Shown here one piece after another: positions 1 through 11,401 of a stretch of 64,000 nucleotides of DNA. Below the pieces are notes generated by a model. It searched no databases. It saw nothing but the letters and a program-made list of their open reading frames with translations, and was not told the DNA's origin. The stretch comes from Mesodorylaimus sp. YZB2_4. Lineage: Eukaryota > Nematoda > Enoplea > Dorylaimida > Dorylaimidae. Within the stretch, counting starts at the first letter, position 1. Each line of letters starts with the position of its first letter. The position numbers and the translations under genes were made by a program. The stretch lies in assembly GCA_030248295.1 (NCBI GenBank), contig JASANH010000787.1, positions 1 to 64,000 on the forward strand. The letters are read 5' to 3'.

Positions 1-363
1 CCCCACCAAGGAGGAACTGCTCCTGCCACAAAATGAGCAGCTCCGAGCTGCTCCCCACCAAGGAGGAACTGCTTCTGCCACAAAATGAGCAGCTCCGAGC
101 TGCTCCCCACCAAGGAGGAGCTGCTCCTGCCACAAAATGAGCAGCTCCGAGCTGCTCCCCACCAAGGAGGAACTGCTCCTGCCACAAAATGAGCAGCTCC
201 GAGCTGCTCCCCACCAAGGAGGAACTGCTTCTGCCACAAAATGAGCAGCTCCGAGCTGCTCCCCACCAAGGAGGAGCTGCTCCTGCAACAAAATGAGCAG
301 CTCCGAGCTGCTCCTCACCAAGGAGGAGCTGCTCTTGTCACTAAACGAGCAGCTCTGAATGCT
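1..363. repeat. 52-bp minisatellite, about seven copies
   Basis: Copies start at 1, 53, 105, 157, 209, 261 and 313; the last is diverged and the array is cut by the window start. Each unit carries the perfect 9+1+9 palindrome gagcagctccgagctgctc (35-53 in the first copy), so each can form a hairpin. Copies differ at a few sites, for example aactgctcc versus agctgctcc. The unit is not a multiple of 3, so a long tandem peptide is not encoded. Its reverse complement resembles the tail of the SINE copy near 38580. Confidence 0.95.
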
Positions 364-451
364 CCGCTGTAGGTTTCGATGACATGTATGTCTGCGCGTT
401 CAAATAATCCATTGTCTTCACTGTGCACACTCGACCCTCTTTCTAAACTGC

Positions 452-515
452 CCCAGTGGCGCAACTGGTAGAACTTTCGACTTCCAATGGGGTGAGGCGG
501 GTTCACCGCGCAACC
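452..515 (+). repeat. tRNA-Gly(UCC)-like fragment, probable SINE head
   Basis: An A-box-like stretch (tggcgcaactgg, about 457-468) is followed by a stretch like a glycine anticodon arm with UCC (483-485) and a T-arm-like gcgggttcaccgc (497-509). I cannot pair a canonical acceptor stem, so this is read as a tRNA-derived repeat, not a working tRNA gene. Confidence 0.4.
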
Positions 516-2271
516 GAAGGCAGGGAGGGCCGGAGGAAGAGAGAGGAAAGGACCAAATCTTATTACATGATGTAAAAATTTCTGGGAAGATATATTTCCA
601 GTATATTTTTTCCCACAACTTTCTTGATGAGTGAAACATTTGTGTTTTTCTTTCGGACGGCAAGATCTTTGATTCAAATATCTCAGGCCGCTTTCGGCAC
701 AAAATTTCAAAAAGAGCTCACAAAAGATCATCAACAAAAGTTCACAAAAGCACGTTCATGTTCTAAGGTGCTAACTCTCGAAATTTTTCGAAAGAATGTT
801 GTTGATTATTCAGAGGGAGCATGGTCGTGCCACACTCCAAGGACGTAATTCTTCGTTTATTTGTGATTGATTAGCAGAAGCTTGCGTTCTTTTCTGACCT
901 TGGCCTGCCCTCGTCATCCGTCAAAGAACCAACTGACGATGTGCTGATGTCAGTGTTTTCTAGGCCTGATGCAACCGTAGCATGGGTGCTTAATTTTGGA
1001 ATTTATGATTCCATTTTGTGCTTCCTACACGCTCGTTCTTTAATCATTTTCATTCCACTGGAAATTTGTTCTTTCGGATTGAATTCCAGCAGAAAAGTCA
1101 CGTGACAATTGTAAATCGTTGTGTGCTCTGAGAAGGATCATCAGCTAATGTCATGTGACTAAAAAAATCTGTGGAAATTTTAGATTCGTTTAAATCGCAC
1201 GAGAAAGCAGTCTTTTTTGGTTTCTTTGTAGCAGAGTAAAATGCTATTGCAAATTTGTGAAGACAATCTGGATAAGATTAGGACTGAGTCAAAAAAGCAG
1301 AAAAAGGAAACAAAATATGCTAATCTTGGTACGGGTGCTCAAATATAACCACTACCCACAAGATAATAAATTTGCGCAGCTGTTTTACCAATTCGCCATC
1401 AAAAAGTTGTTCTCGCCTTCGCACATTTTCTTTTGTACTTTTGCTTCTTAGCACCACCTCGCGCCTCACCTTACCTAACGCTATACTTTGTTTTATATAA
1501 GAAATTTATAAATATCGCATAGTCAACATTTTTATGCAGCACCTGGACCACAGTTTTTTCCTTCGTATCACCTTACACGCTTTCTCAGCCCGTTCGGCCC
1601 ACTCGGCCCTAACTAGCTAGCCAAACTGAGGAATGAACATTTGAAAATTCGAAACCCGCTGTCTGTGTGGTGTGCAAAAGTATTGCACCCAGTTTTCGTT
1701 ACACTTTTACGACTAGACTGGAGACAAAGGCGAGGGCTAGGCAGAGGATGCAGAAAAGTTATGCGAACTTTTGGTTGGTTATAGTCTTGGAGCGAGGTGC
1801 AGCCGCCCCTCCAACGCCAATAGCGTCCTTTAGGAGTGATGGATGAGCCTCTATGCTGTAGTCCTCGTTGTTAGCCCAGCCGCCACTCGTCCCAGCATCA
1901 CCACTGCCCCAGTGTGTGTTGTCGGCTTGTCCTCAATCGCATCCGGGCGTGCACAGGGAGGAGGCGGAGTGTAAAAGGCAAAAGAATGATTCCGACATAC
2001 ACGCAACATTAGTCATTGTCTTACTAGGTGCCTGCTCATTGTCAAAGCTGCCCCTTAAAGCTCCCTTTAAGCTTCGTCAACATTCTTCTGCGGATTTAGT
2101 GTCAGCTTGCCTGGTGTGGTCTCCTTTTACTACACACCATTCAGACCTGTGGTGCGGTGTGCGACGGCCACCCGCATGTTGGCTTGTGAGCTTGCCACGA
2201 TACCAAATATTGCATTCATCGTGACTGATTTTATCAAATATTGCATATATATTTGAGTTAAAAAATCGATA
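516..2271. other. intergenic, no gene seen
   Basis: Short open frames only, AT-rich and without exon-like splice sites that join into a recognisable protein. It includes the 5' flank of the Frizzled-CRD gene; an in-frame stop precedes its start codon. No clear TATA box was identified. Confidence 0.5.
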
Positions 2272-5200
2272 ATGTATTTTAGTAATCAATATTTACTTTT
2301 TGTGACATTTTGCATTTTCTCATGCGCCGTCGATATTATCAGTTCGAGAGCAGTCGATCCCCGTTGTCAGCCAATGCGTATTCCATGGTGTGCCGGCGTC
2401 TACGATGCCGTCATGTTTCCCAATTTCTTGGGCCACCAAACACAAGAAGAAGCCTATTATGCAATGCATAAAGTGTGGCCACTGATTCAAAGTGACTGCA
2501 GTCCACAAATATTGCATTACATTTGCCGCCTATACGCTCCGCAATGCCCATTCGTATCAGATGGCCACGACGGGTCGCACATGTCTTATCGACCTGAACA
2601 ATATCGACCACCTTGCGAAGATGCCTGTTTAAAAGTAAGGCACGACTGCCACGAAATCTTGTGGAAACATCAAATTCCGTGGCCTGAAGAGTTGGAATGC
2701 CATCATCTGAAGACAGATTGCATCGAGACGCCCGCCGTTGACATTGGGCCTACACAACCAGTTACGCCTGAACCTGAAACACTGGAACCTGTTGCAGTTC
2801 CTGAACCAGAACCGGAACCGGAAGTAGAGGCGACAACTGAGGAAGTGACAGCCGCAGAAGAGGTAAGAAACAAAGAGTGTTTTATGAGAAAAATTTAGCT
2901 GACATTTTTTATTACTGTAATTGGTTGAAATTTTTATACTGTATTTCCAGAGGCGGAAAATCAAGGAAGTGGGGAGATGACTGAAAATTCAAAATAGCTC
3001 AATTCGTATTACGCGTAATAATTTAACAGATTTCGCCAGCAAATCAAGCAACGCTTTAGGGATTCTTGAACTACTCTACACAAAAATTGGCTGCGAATAA
3101 AAAATATAAGCCCATAAAAAATATTGCTATATATGCAGTACTTATTTTAAATCTGATTCTTAGGGAGTGTTTAGAAACTTCTTCATGCCTTTTCGATCGC
3201 AGAAAAAAATACGAAAATCGCTAGTTTTAGACCCAGTGACTTTTGGGCGCCAAATTAAGAAGACCTACGGCTAGAGCTTCTTCGCGAGGAAAACAGTTCT
3301 TTAGTCCCACAAAAATATAGTTCAACCCTCTACCTTTTTGCCACTGCCCTAAGGCGCACCTGAATGAGTCACTTGAAATCGGATATTGAATATGACACAG
3401 TGTGGGTATGGCGTGTGAAAAACAGAAATCACTGGGCACTATTAGAAAAAACTAGACGACCCTTCGATTTTTAACGACACAAACAGCTGTTGAGTGGCTA
3501 AGAAAAACATCCGCAGTATATTTTTGTATCCTTTTCCTCTGCCTTAGGGATACCCGATGTGTGAGCAGCAGGCGAAGAAAGCGATCAGGCGGGAAGCTTG
3601 TACGTACTAGTTGTCAAAAGACAAAAAAGAAAGATTCCACTTTATGAAAGATAATTTTTCACTTCGCCAGTTTTCTAGTATATGGATAGAGAAAGTAGGA
3701 AAATGTTTTTTTAAGTTGGAGTAATTTTTAGAAAAGAGGAGGATGGGATAAGCTTTGCGTCTTCAAGAACAAGACTATTGCAGCAGAGCTGGACATTGCA
3801 GCCAAAAACTCATGTTATTTTGAGCTCTTTTTTAAAAAATGCCGTTTCAGGTGGCTGAACCAGTGGCTACGACCGAGAAAAGTTCAGAATCGTCGGAATC
3901 AATGGAAGAAACAACCACATTAGCCGCAGAAGAGTCGGCGGAAGAAACAACGATTGCGCATGATGCCGATGATGGACTCGTCGAGGTCACTGAACCGCCC
4001 CCTGAAATAGAAACAGTTGAGAGCCCAACTGACGAGCCAACGACTGAAGCTGACGATGATGACGAAGAGGTGACAACGACATCCGAACCAGAGCCAGAAC
4101 CAGCGCCTGCGACAGAGCCAGAGCCAGAGCCAGAACCAGAACCAGAACCAGAACAAGAAACAACACAGGAGAGTACGACCACTGAAACTGCAGAGCAAGA
4201 GGTTATAACTGAGGCAACACTTGAAGAGAACACTGCCGCTCCTGTTGAACCTGTCCCGATTTCTCCGGACGCCTCGACAGGGTCTTTATTGGGGATTACT
4301 CCAGTCATTGAGGAGCAACCGCCAACACCTGATGCTAGCACTGGCGCTGAAACTGGAAGTGGCGAAAGCGATGCGGAAGCGGAAGCGGTATCTGCCGTCA
4401 ATGCTGAAGGTAATGTCATTTAGTGTGGTCGATGATGCAATTGAGGTCAAGATGTCACATATCATAAACTTCATAGCTTCTTTTCCAGCCTGGATGCGGG
4501 CTGTTTGGAATACTAAGAAATCCACTGCCTGATCTACATAAGTGAGACTGTAGATTTTGATGACCGGCTGTCTAGCTCTGGAAAAACCAGCACAGTAATT
4601 ACGAGACTTATAATGTTACATTTAATCCAAATTTTTTTTCTTGGTTGCAAACTCTTTCACCACGCAGTCCAATCTCCAAAGTGACGTGAGAGCACATGAG
4701 TATTTTTCATTTTTGATCTTTCTGAATAAACTTCGTAAATCTTGTCAAGTTCCAAGTGATCAGACCTCTGAACTCTCTGATCAGACCCATTTGGAATTAT
4801 GTTGAGCCTAGCCCCCCCCCCCCCCCCCGATATTTCTTGCAGTCTCTCACACCTTGACTTGTCGTGAGGGGTGCCTTTTTCTTGAAGGTTTTATGACTTC
4901 ACCACAGTCCCCTGACAATAGCAGACTGTAGGAACTGTTTGCACACAGTATACAGATCTCTGTCCGGTCCCAGAGTTATATGCTCTTTCACGCTGTAACT
5001 TCAACTTTTCCGCCTTGCTTAAGACAAGTGACCCACTTCAATTTTTTTCTCAGAGGATATGTTCTGCCATTTTCCACAGGACAGGAACAAACTCCAGTAA
5101 AGACGTCAGAAGAGACGGTTTCTTCGGCGTGTCTGACGTTTCATAGCCTAATAATGAAATTGGTAATGTGTTACTTGTAGAGCCGGCAGCTGTCGATCCG

Positions 5201-5404
5201 CAAGACACCGAACTAACCACCGCCCACGCCGATGATCAATCATTGACACCAGTTGGCTCAAATGCGGACGAAGCAAACGGATCGCCCCGAAGCGATCGAG
5301 CAGTGGGCGGTAAGGCAACAACGAATCGGCTGACGACTGAGGGCCTAGGAATGATGATTATTTATTTAGTCACCTTGTCCTTCATTTTTCATGGCGGTGC
5401 TTAA
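2272..5404 (+). CDS. Secreted, probably GPI-anchored Frizzled-CRD protein
   Basis: Three exons join in phase: 2272-2862, 3851-4409 and 5181-5404, giving 457 aa. Residues 1-27 look like a signal peptide (hydrophobic YLLFVTFCIF). Residues about 32-155 form a Frizzled cysteine-rich domain with all ten cysteines (DPRC, PWC, SDC, YIC, PQC, PPC, EDAC, RHDC, LEC, TDC) and the family WPEEL motif; this fold binds Wnt ligands in Frizzled and sFRP proteins. Exon 2 encodes an acidic Pro/Glu/Thr-rich linker with an EPEPEP run. The end is a short hydrophobic tail (MMIIYLVTLSFIFHGGA) typical of a GPI signal, although a transmembrane tail is also possible. There is no seven-helix domain and no netrin domain, so it is neither a Frizzled receptor nor a classical sFRP. 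Inference: an extracellular Wnt modulator held on the cell surface. Introns are 988 and 771 nt. Confidence 0.85.
4089..4154 (+). repeat. GARCCA hexanucleotide repeat in coding exon
   Basis: Imperfect run of gagcca / gaacca units encoding the Glu-Pro repeat of the Frizzled-CRD protein. In-frame length variation is expected to be tolerated because the unit is a multiple of three. Confidence 0.8.
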
Positions 5405-5616
5405 TCGCAAATGAGCGAGCGAGAGCTGCCTTCTGGCATTTTATCATTTACCATTTATCATTTTACACACTATTATGTGATTTTCAAAGCGAAATTCGAT
5501 GTTCGATTCGTGAATTGTGCTTGTAATGCAGTTTTCAGCATTTCCCTTAAAGGTTTAAGTTGGATATAATGCTTGTGAGTGCGAGCCAGTGAAGGGTCGA
5601 TCTCTAGTTGCTTGGA

Positions 5617-5622
5617 AATAAA
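5617..5622 (+). terminator. Polyadenylation signal AATAAA of the Frizzled-CRD gene
   Basis: AATAAA lies 213 nt after the stop codon of the Frizzled-CRD gene on the same strand. The position suits 3'-end formation; cleavage has not been shown. Confidence 0.5.
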
Positions 5623-7492
5623 ACAAGTGTTTAGTGCTACTACATAAAGATTTAGGAAGTGATAAAAAAAGTAGTACTTTCAAATCACCAGCACGACTCC
5701 ATGATGGCCTATGCATGAGCAAAAATTTAAAAATTCTAAAGCCAGACGAGACGATGGCAAAACTGTCTTTCACTTTTTCATATAATGGAAAATCACATGA
5801 TAGCCAAAGATTGTTCCTTACCTTTCACAGATAAAACCCTTTCCTGGTCACTCGTGTGGACTAAAATACTTTTGCACAGTATCTGATAAGTCGAATTTGA
5901 TATCTTCTCAACCAAACATCGAGCGATCCGACCATACGCCTGGGTCCCAGTCCCTGACACAATCCAGGGTCTGGAGAAGCCTGATCCCGATCCGGTCGAT
6001 CCGCTTCGAAAAAGGCAGACGATCTGTTTGACGCAGCGTCCTCCGCAACCTGCTCTGTTTCCTTGCTGTCATTCTGTCAGGCCACTCCAAAGGACACAGG
6101 AGAGCTAAGCGGCGACCCAACAGTCTAATCGTTTCGGCCAAGTCGGTGGATCGATCGATTCTGGTTCACAATCAATCGATATAAATACTGATCGACTTGA
6201 TATCAATATTGTGCAAAATTCCCTGGTATCATCACCAATCAATATCTCATCTAGTACTGGACATCAAATTCTGAAAGTTCATCATGAGTAACTCAGAGTG
6301 GCGTAAAACCTCTCGGGATCCTGTAGCCTCGTTCGAGGCTGATAACTATTCAGCACGCCCATCGTAACGTTATAATTGCAACTTCATGTTGCAGCAGGAC
6401 AAGCAGGAAAGGAAATGAGAAGTGGAGGAGGTTCAGGATAAGCCAGACTCGAGAGAATGCTTGCAGCCCTGAACGAGAACATTCTCGATGTTACAAATAT
6501 GATAGGAGGCAAGAGTAATCGAGCAACCCGATAATGCGTCGCCCTTGGCTACAGTACTTATTAGGAGGGACGAGATATGATTTATCAGCAATGTCATTTT
6601 CCGGTTGTGCGTTTGGTGGGGTAACCACTTTCCGAAGCATATCAGATATGGAGAAAGATCATAAAATTTTGAATATGTTCGGCTTGTAATTCTTGCGTGC
6701 GTTGTCTAATTTCCTGAATTTTTTTAGACTTTCCAATGTTCAAATTTTTGTGCGGTCGGTACGGATCGTCAGAAAACTGATTACTTGCCAGCTAAGCGTT
6801 GAAAAGGGAAGTCCAATTAACGGATCTGTGACATCATTTCATGGGATATACTGCGTTTAGCCAATGACCATGAAAAAAAGAGCGTCAGCAAAAAGGGCGC
6901 AAACATGCAGTAAGGGGTACTAATCGTGAGGAACAAAGGTGCTAGCAAGAAAGTGCGGGTTACAAGTGAGCCTCTGGTGCATAGATTCCTATATTATTCG
7001 ACTGTCCAGTTTGTCTATCGAACCGTATCTCTTAGACCCGGACCTCAGACCATAACAGACTCAAATAAGCCATTGTTAGAGTTTGAACCATGCATACTGT
7101 ACATATATATCTACATATCGAGAAGGAATTTCTAGCAAAAAATGCAATATCCACAAGCAAAACAAAGGCCACAGCAAAAAATCACCTATTCGATCACAAA
7201 GCAGCCTAGAAATCACACCCATGCGCCCGATCCAGCTCTAGCAGTCGTGTGAAGAAGATCACCATCAGAGATCTAGCAGCTGCCTCGCAAGATGCGACTT
7301 ATCGAATTGCCCTTCACGATCGGTTTCTCGGCCGCTATTCAAGGTCCCAAGAGCCCATGTCCCAACTCCCCAATCCCATATTTAAAAGAGCTGTTCTTCA
7401 GCGCCTTTGCTCATGCATTATTGGTGATCCACCAAACTCTTATTCTCTTGGAGCTGGTACTTCGCGTGAGTATCAAAAAACGTTGGCTGGTC
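5623..7492. other. intergenic, no gene seen
   Basis: The stretch near 5880-6250 is rich in gatc/atcgat words. The open frames on either strand (for example 5908-6141 minus and 6926-7135 plus) show no recognisable domain and no convincing splice partners. Confidence 0.5.
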
Positions 7493-8090
7493 AGCCGGTG
7501 TCGCATGTCAAATCACCCTCATGTCAATGTAACCGGGAGGGATACTTTGGCGTGGATATTCGCCCATGTCAAAGTAACCGAGGTCATGTCAAAGCTGGTC
7601 ATTACCTGACCCAGGCCAAAGCAGTTCTGTCCTTTGTTCTATAAAGTGATGCCACATGCATGAGCTGTCGGTTGGCCAGTGGCCAGCAATTTCGCGCTCA
7701 TCCATGCGGTTCGTCAGTTCGTACTTGAGCTGAAACCGTGTCCACAGTCCAGGATAGTCTAGCAATTTTGAGCATTTTGTGGTAAAGAATGTCGCAAAGA
7801 GCTTTTCAATGATTTCGAACGTTACATTCGTGAGAAGCTCGGTATCGAAGGAGTTTTTTCGACAGCATATCAGTCGTCTAGATTCGTAAGAAGTTAAAAG
7901 ACTCCGGAATCAAGAGCAACGGGTCATAAGCAACGGGGACCTCAACAAATCCCCGGATACTTTGACATGACCCCGGTTACATTGGCATATGTCAATGTAA
8001 GCGACCGGCTACTTTGACATAGGAGTTTGCCCATGTCAAACTATCCCGGCTGCTTTGACATGGCGGCTACTTTGACATGTAACACCGGCT
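7493..8090. mobile_element. Foldback-like inverted-repeat element
   Basis: Ends are inverted copies: the left begins agccggtgt at 7493 and the right ends acaccggct at 8090. Each arm (about 7493-7598 and 7950-8090) is built from several copies, in both orientations, of a short word like atgtcaaagtaaccgg. The central 350 bp is unrelated and encodes nothing recognisable. Long inverted arms made of short subrepeats are typical of foldback or MITE-like DNA elements. No target-site duplication could be read with confidence. Confidence 0.7.
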
Positions 8091-8828
8091 CCCTTGCATC
8101 GGGATACCCTTTTTGATGCACTTTTTTTGGATGCGCTATTTTTTCTGCGCCTTTATTGCCTTCGACGTCAGCCAATACGAGCATTTTACTGAAAACAGGC
8201 CTGCAGACTACCTAGTACCCATCTTATACAGCTCCAAACGGATTGCATTCCCCTCGCACACCCACCTCCTCTGTGTATACACACTTGTTGCTGCTCCAAT
8301 CCTATCTGTCAGATGCGCCAAATGCGCCAATCTACAGTGCTAATGAGAACTGACATTTGACCATTCTGGCATAGCATACAGGAGCCATTGGTCGCAGCGC
8401 AGAAGTTTTTTATCCACTACAATGATAGTTTCCCTGCGGGGACGAAACAATTCGGCGAAAGGTGGTATAGCTTATCATTAGCAGGCTTGATTCCTGCAAA
8501 GAGAAAAGTAGCACAAACGCAGAAAGCATATCGCAGGCCGAGGGATGTCTCTCCCAAAAACTCCCAAGAGCCTGTCTTTTAGTGATGGCATTGAGTGAAG
8601 AAAAACTGAAGAGAAAATTAAAACCGAACCTCTATGTCCAGAGCCAAACGTGGACGCACCTTTTTTCGTTAGAACTGAGAAAAGACACTTTCGGAGTCAG
8701 AAGTGCTCCTGTTCACAAGAAGAGAGAGCTTGTGAAAACAGGCAGGAGGACTAGAACCAATATTCGGGCGGAGTGGTTGTGGGAAAGTGAGCATGTTCTT
8801 TTGACACGGATACTCCTACGCAAGAAGG
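8091..8828. other. intergenic, upstream flank of KChIP A
   Basis: Contains two open frames of 64 and 83 codons (8388-8582 and 8582-8833) without recognisable domains. The second ends where the TATA box of the next gene begins, so it is probably chance. Confidence 0.4.
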
Positions 8829-8836
8829 TATAAATA
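8829..8836 (+). promoter_or_regulatory. TATA box of KChIP A
   Basis: TATAAATA lies 54 nt before the ATG at 8883. A start site about 30 nt downstream (near 8860) would leave a short leader and exclude the upstream in-frame ATG at 8850, supporting the 8883 start. Confidence 0.55.
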
Positions 8837-8882
8837 TTTTGGGATCAAGATGAACTGTGTCAGAGGCATAGTCGACTACTCA

Positions 8883-10778
8883 ATGGGGCTGGTTGGATCA
8901 GTGGCTGGTGAAACGGCGAGATTTGTGAGATCAAACAGCTGTCGACTAAAAAGTACGTTAAGACGGGGTCAGATTTGCTCTGCTTTGAGATTATAAATCT
9001 CGGCCAGGAACTTTCAAAATTTTTTTAAGAGAAAGACAAACTAGAGAGGAGACAGGCTCCAGAACGCTTGGAAGCATTGTGTCAGTTAACGGGATTCAGT
9101 AAGCATGAAATTCAAACATTATATCGTGGGTTCAAGGAGGTATGGTTAGATTATTAGATACACTATACCTGATAACAACAACATCCATCTCTGCAGGCAT
9201 GTCCAAGTGGGAAAATAAGCGAAGATGAATTCCAACAGAATATATCACACTGGTTTCCAAGTGGATGTGGGATTTGACATTTTTTGCACAAAGCTTGTAA
9301 AATATGATACTTTTTTTCAGCTGCTGGCAAGTATGCTGCCCTGGTGTTTAAGACATTCGATGCCAATTTCGATCAGCTAATATCTTTCAAAGTAAGTTGC
9401 TGGATCAATCACTGACTATCCTATGTCACGCCTGATTGAGGATGACCGATTTCTGTCATTTATGAGGCATCCGAAAGAATTTTACAATTTACCAGTACGG
9501 AAAGAGAGCAAGCATAGTGTATGTACATGCCTAATTGCACGGCTAAACTGTGGTGGCCAGCAGAAAATCCCATATATGGCACCTCCGGAGGCAGCTGTAA
9601 CTTGCGGCTTTTAATTGTTTTACTGCTTCTGAAACCAATAATTAGATTTAATTGATCGCGGTCTTCTGGTCTCTGAAGAATTTTTCCAGAAGTGAATGAA
9701 GGTATAGCTCCTTAGAAACTGGTCAAAAATGTGTGGAGATGCACTCTGAAACTTAGTTCCTTCCCTGGTCAAAGTTGCAGGCCCATATTCGACCGCACAG
9801 GGGCAGGGGTCCTCACTTTAGAAGGTTTTTGCGATCGATATCTTCGAAACCGACCAAATTTTTGCCATAAGGGTCCTCGGGTACCACGTCGAGCATACTA
9901 AAGTCAAAAAACTATCGAAATCTGTTCACTCGGTTCAAAAATGGCGCCAAAAACCCCTCCCGGAAGTGTATGCCTTGTCTGTGGTGCCTGTGTTTATTGC
10001 TGTATCGCGTGGAAGAACTATCTTCTAGTACGTGCATCGTAGACTTGGTACTCGATGTTACAAGCAGGGCGCCCAAGAAATGGGATACCCCCCTCAACTA
10101 TTTGACGTATGGAATAACATACACACAAGTATGCTGTAAATTGCAGAGTTGAATGCCGTATAGCCAACCACCTTCTCCAATCACCTGCGTAGAAATAGCC
10201 ATGTACATATAGTGCTATTTATTAGCATCATATTCTTATGTGGTTTTTGTCAGATCAAAAAGCCTCTTTGCAACAGGAGTTTGCAATGGCATTATCAACC
10301 TTATCACGCGGCACCGTTGAAGAAAAGTTGGCCTGGGTATTTTATTTGTACGATGTTGATAACGATGGATTTATATCAATGGACGATATGCATCAGGTGG
10401 TTACAGCAGTTTATGAAATGGCTGGGGCCCATGTCGATCCTCCTATTCGCCCGAGCGAAATAAAAAAGCACGCAGTGGAAATTTTTAAAGTGTGTTTCGA
10501 ATAAAATATCAAACCTTTAAAAATTGCAATAAAAATTTCTGTGCTTAAGAAATTTGACAAAAGCAATCGTGGGATCGTTTCGTGTAACGATTTCATGAAC
10601 TCTTGCATGCAAGTAAGTCAAATCAACATTTGACACTGAAAGCGAGTGTTCACCAAATTTCATTTTGCTTTAGGATCCGATAATAATGGATTCGATACAA
10701 ATTTTTGACACAATTTTTTACAGGCGGCAAAGCAATGAAGAGAACCTTGTGGATATTGACACAAGATTGGTACCATAG
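8883..10778 (+). CDS. KChIP-like EF-hand calcium sensor, paralogue A
   Basis: Seven exons join in phase: 8883-8952, 9030-9139, 9197-9266, 9321-9391, 10277-10489, 10550-10612 and 10674-10778; 233 aa. KChIPs are cytosolic EF-hand subunits of Kv4 potassium channels in the neuronal calcium sensor family. The N-terminus MGLVGS fits the myristoylation rule (Gly2, Ser6). Family landmarks are TLYRGFKE in EF1 and LSRGTVEEKL before EF3. EF1 is degenerate as usual; the EF2 loop (97-108) has Gln instead of Gly at position 6; the EF3 loop (133-144, DVDNDGFISMDD) is intact but ends in Asp; the EF4 loop (181-192) has Arg at position 5. Calcium binding is therefore likely reduced to EF3. Introns are short except intron 4 (885 nt). 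It lies tail to tail with paralogue B. Other neuronal calcium sensors are less likely because of the RGFK and RGTVEEKL motifs. Confidence 0.9.
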
Positions 10779-11401
10779 AATCGATTGCACTGCTGTAAGG
10801 TAGTGTGCAGAATTTACTGTAGTCTAGGTTTCCAACTAAATTGTGCATTTGTTTCTCGTATATGAGTGATTGCGAGCTTTATTTTTTTCTTCATGCTTCA
10901 TACAACTTCTGAATATTCAACCTGTTTTACACTGGCCTACAGTACATGAATATTTGCCTGTGTAAACTGCTGATTTAGTTTCGAGTATCTCCTAACTGTA
11001 GTAGGCCGAATTCACGTAAATTACAGAAGGTACCTTACTCGTCAGGCCAAGCACCTTTTGCACAAGGGATACTTGTTGTGCTGTAACTAACGGTGACCCT
11101 CTAATATGAAACTTTGCTTACACTGCCAACTGACTGGGTATTGCTAAATATGTAACTGCAATTTGCGGACGCTGTCATCAGTATCTTGCCAGTTTTTGAG
11201 ACGTTTCAAACGAGATATTTTACTAGGAATAAATAGACGTATGACTGCTCAAGAGCTCTTCGGCTCACGTATGGAAATGACTAGCACACGCCCTGGGCAA
11301 ACAGCAGTTTACAGCACATTCACTCAAGCACTGCTACCATGCATACTGCGACCCCATTTTTGCATCTCAAGTGTCACAATGCAATTATAATAAACACCTA
11401 G
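10779..11401. other. Intergenic between convergent KChIP genes
   Basis: Holds the two 3' flanks of paralogues A (+) and B (-), 623 nt between stop codons. AT-rich, with no recognisable gene. No clear AATAAA was placed for either gene. Confidence 0.5.

Noticed and set aside
1..363. Possible CRISPR array
   Set aside because: Units are adjacent with no unique spacers, and the genome is eukaryotic.
452..515. Functional tRNA-Gly gene
   Set aside because: The acceptor stem cannot be paired and the T arm is irregular.
3847..4419. 190-codon minus-strand open frame, Ser/Val-rich
   Set aside because: It is the antisense shadow of the Glu/Pro/Thr-rich exon of the Frizzled-CRD gene; the repeated codons keep the other strand open.
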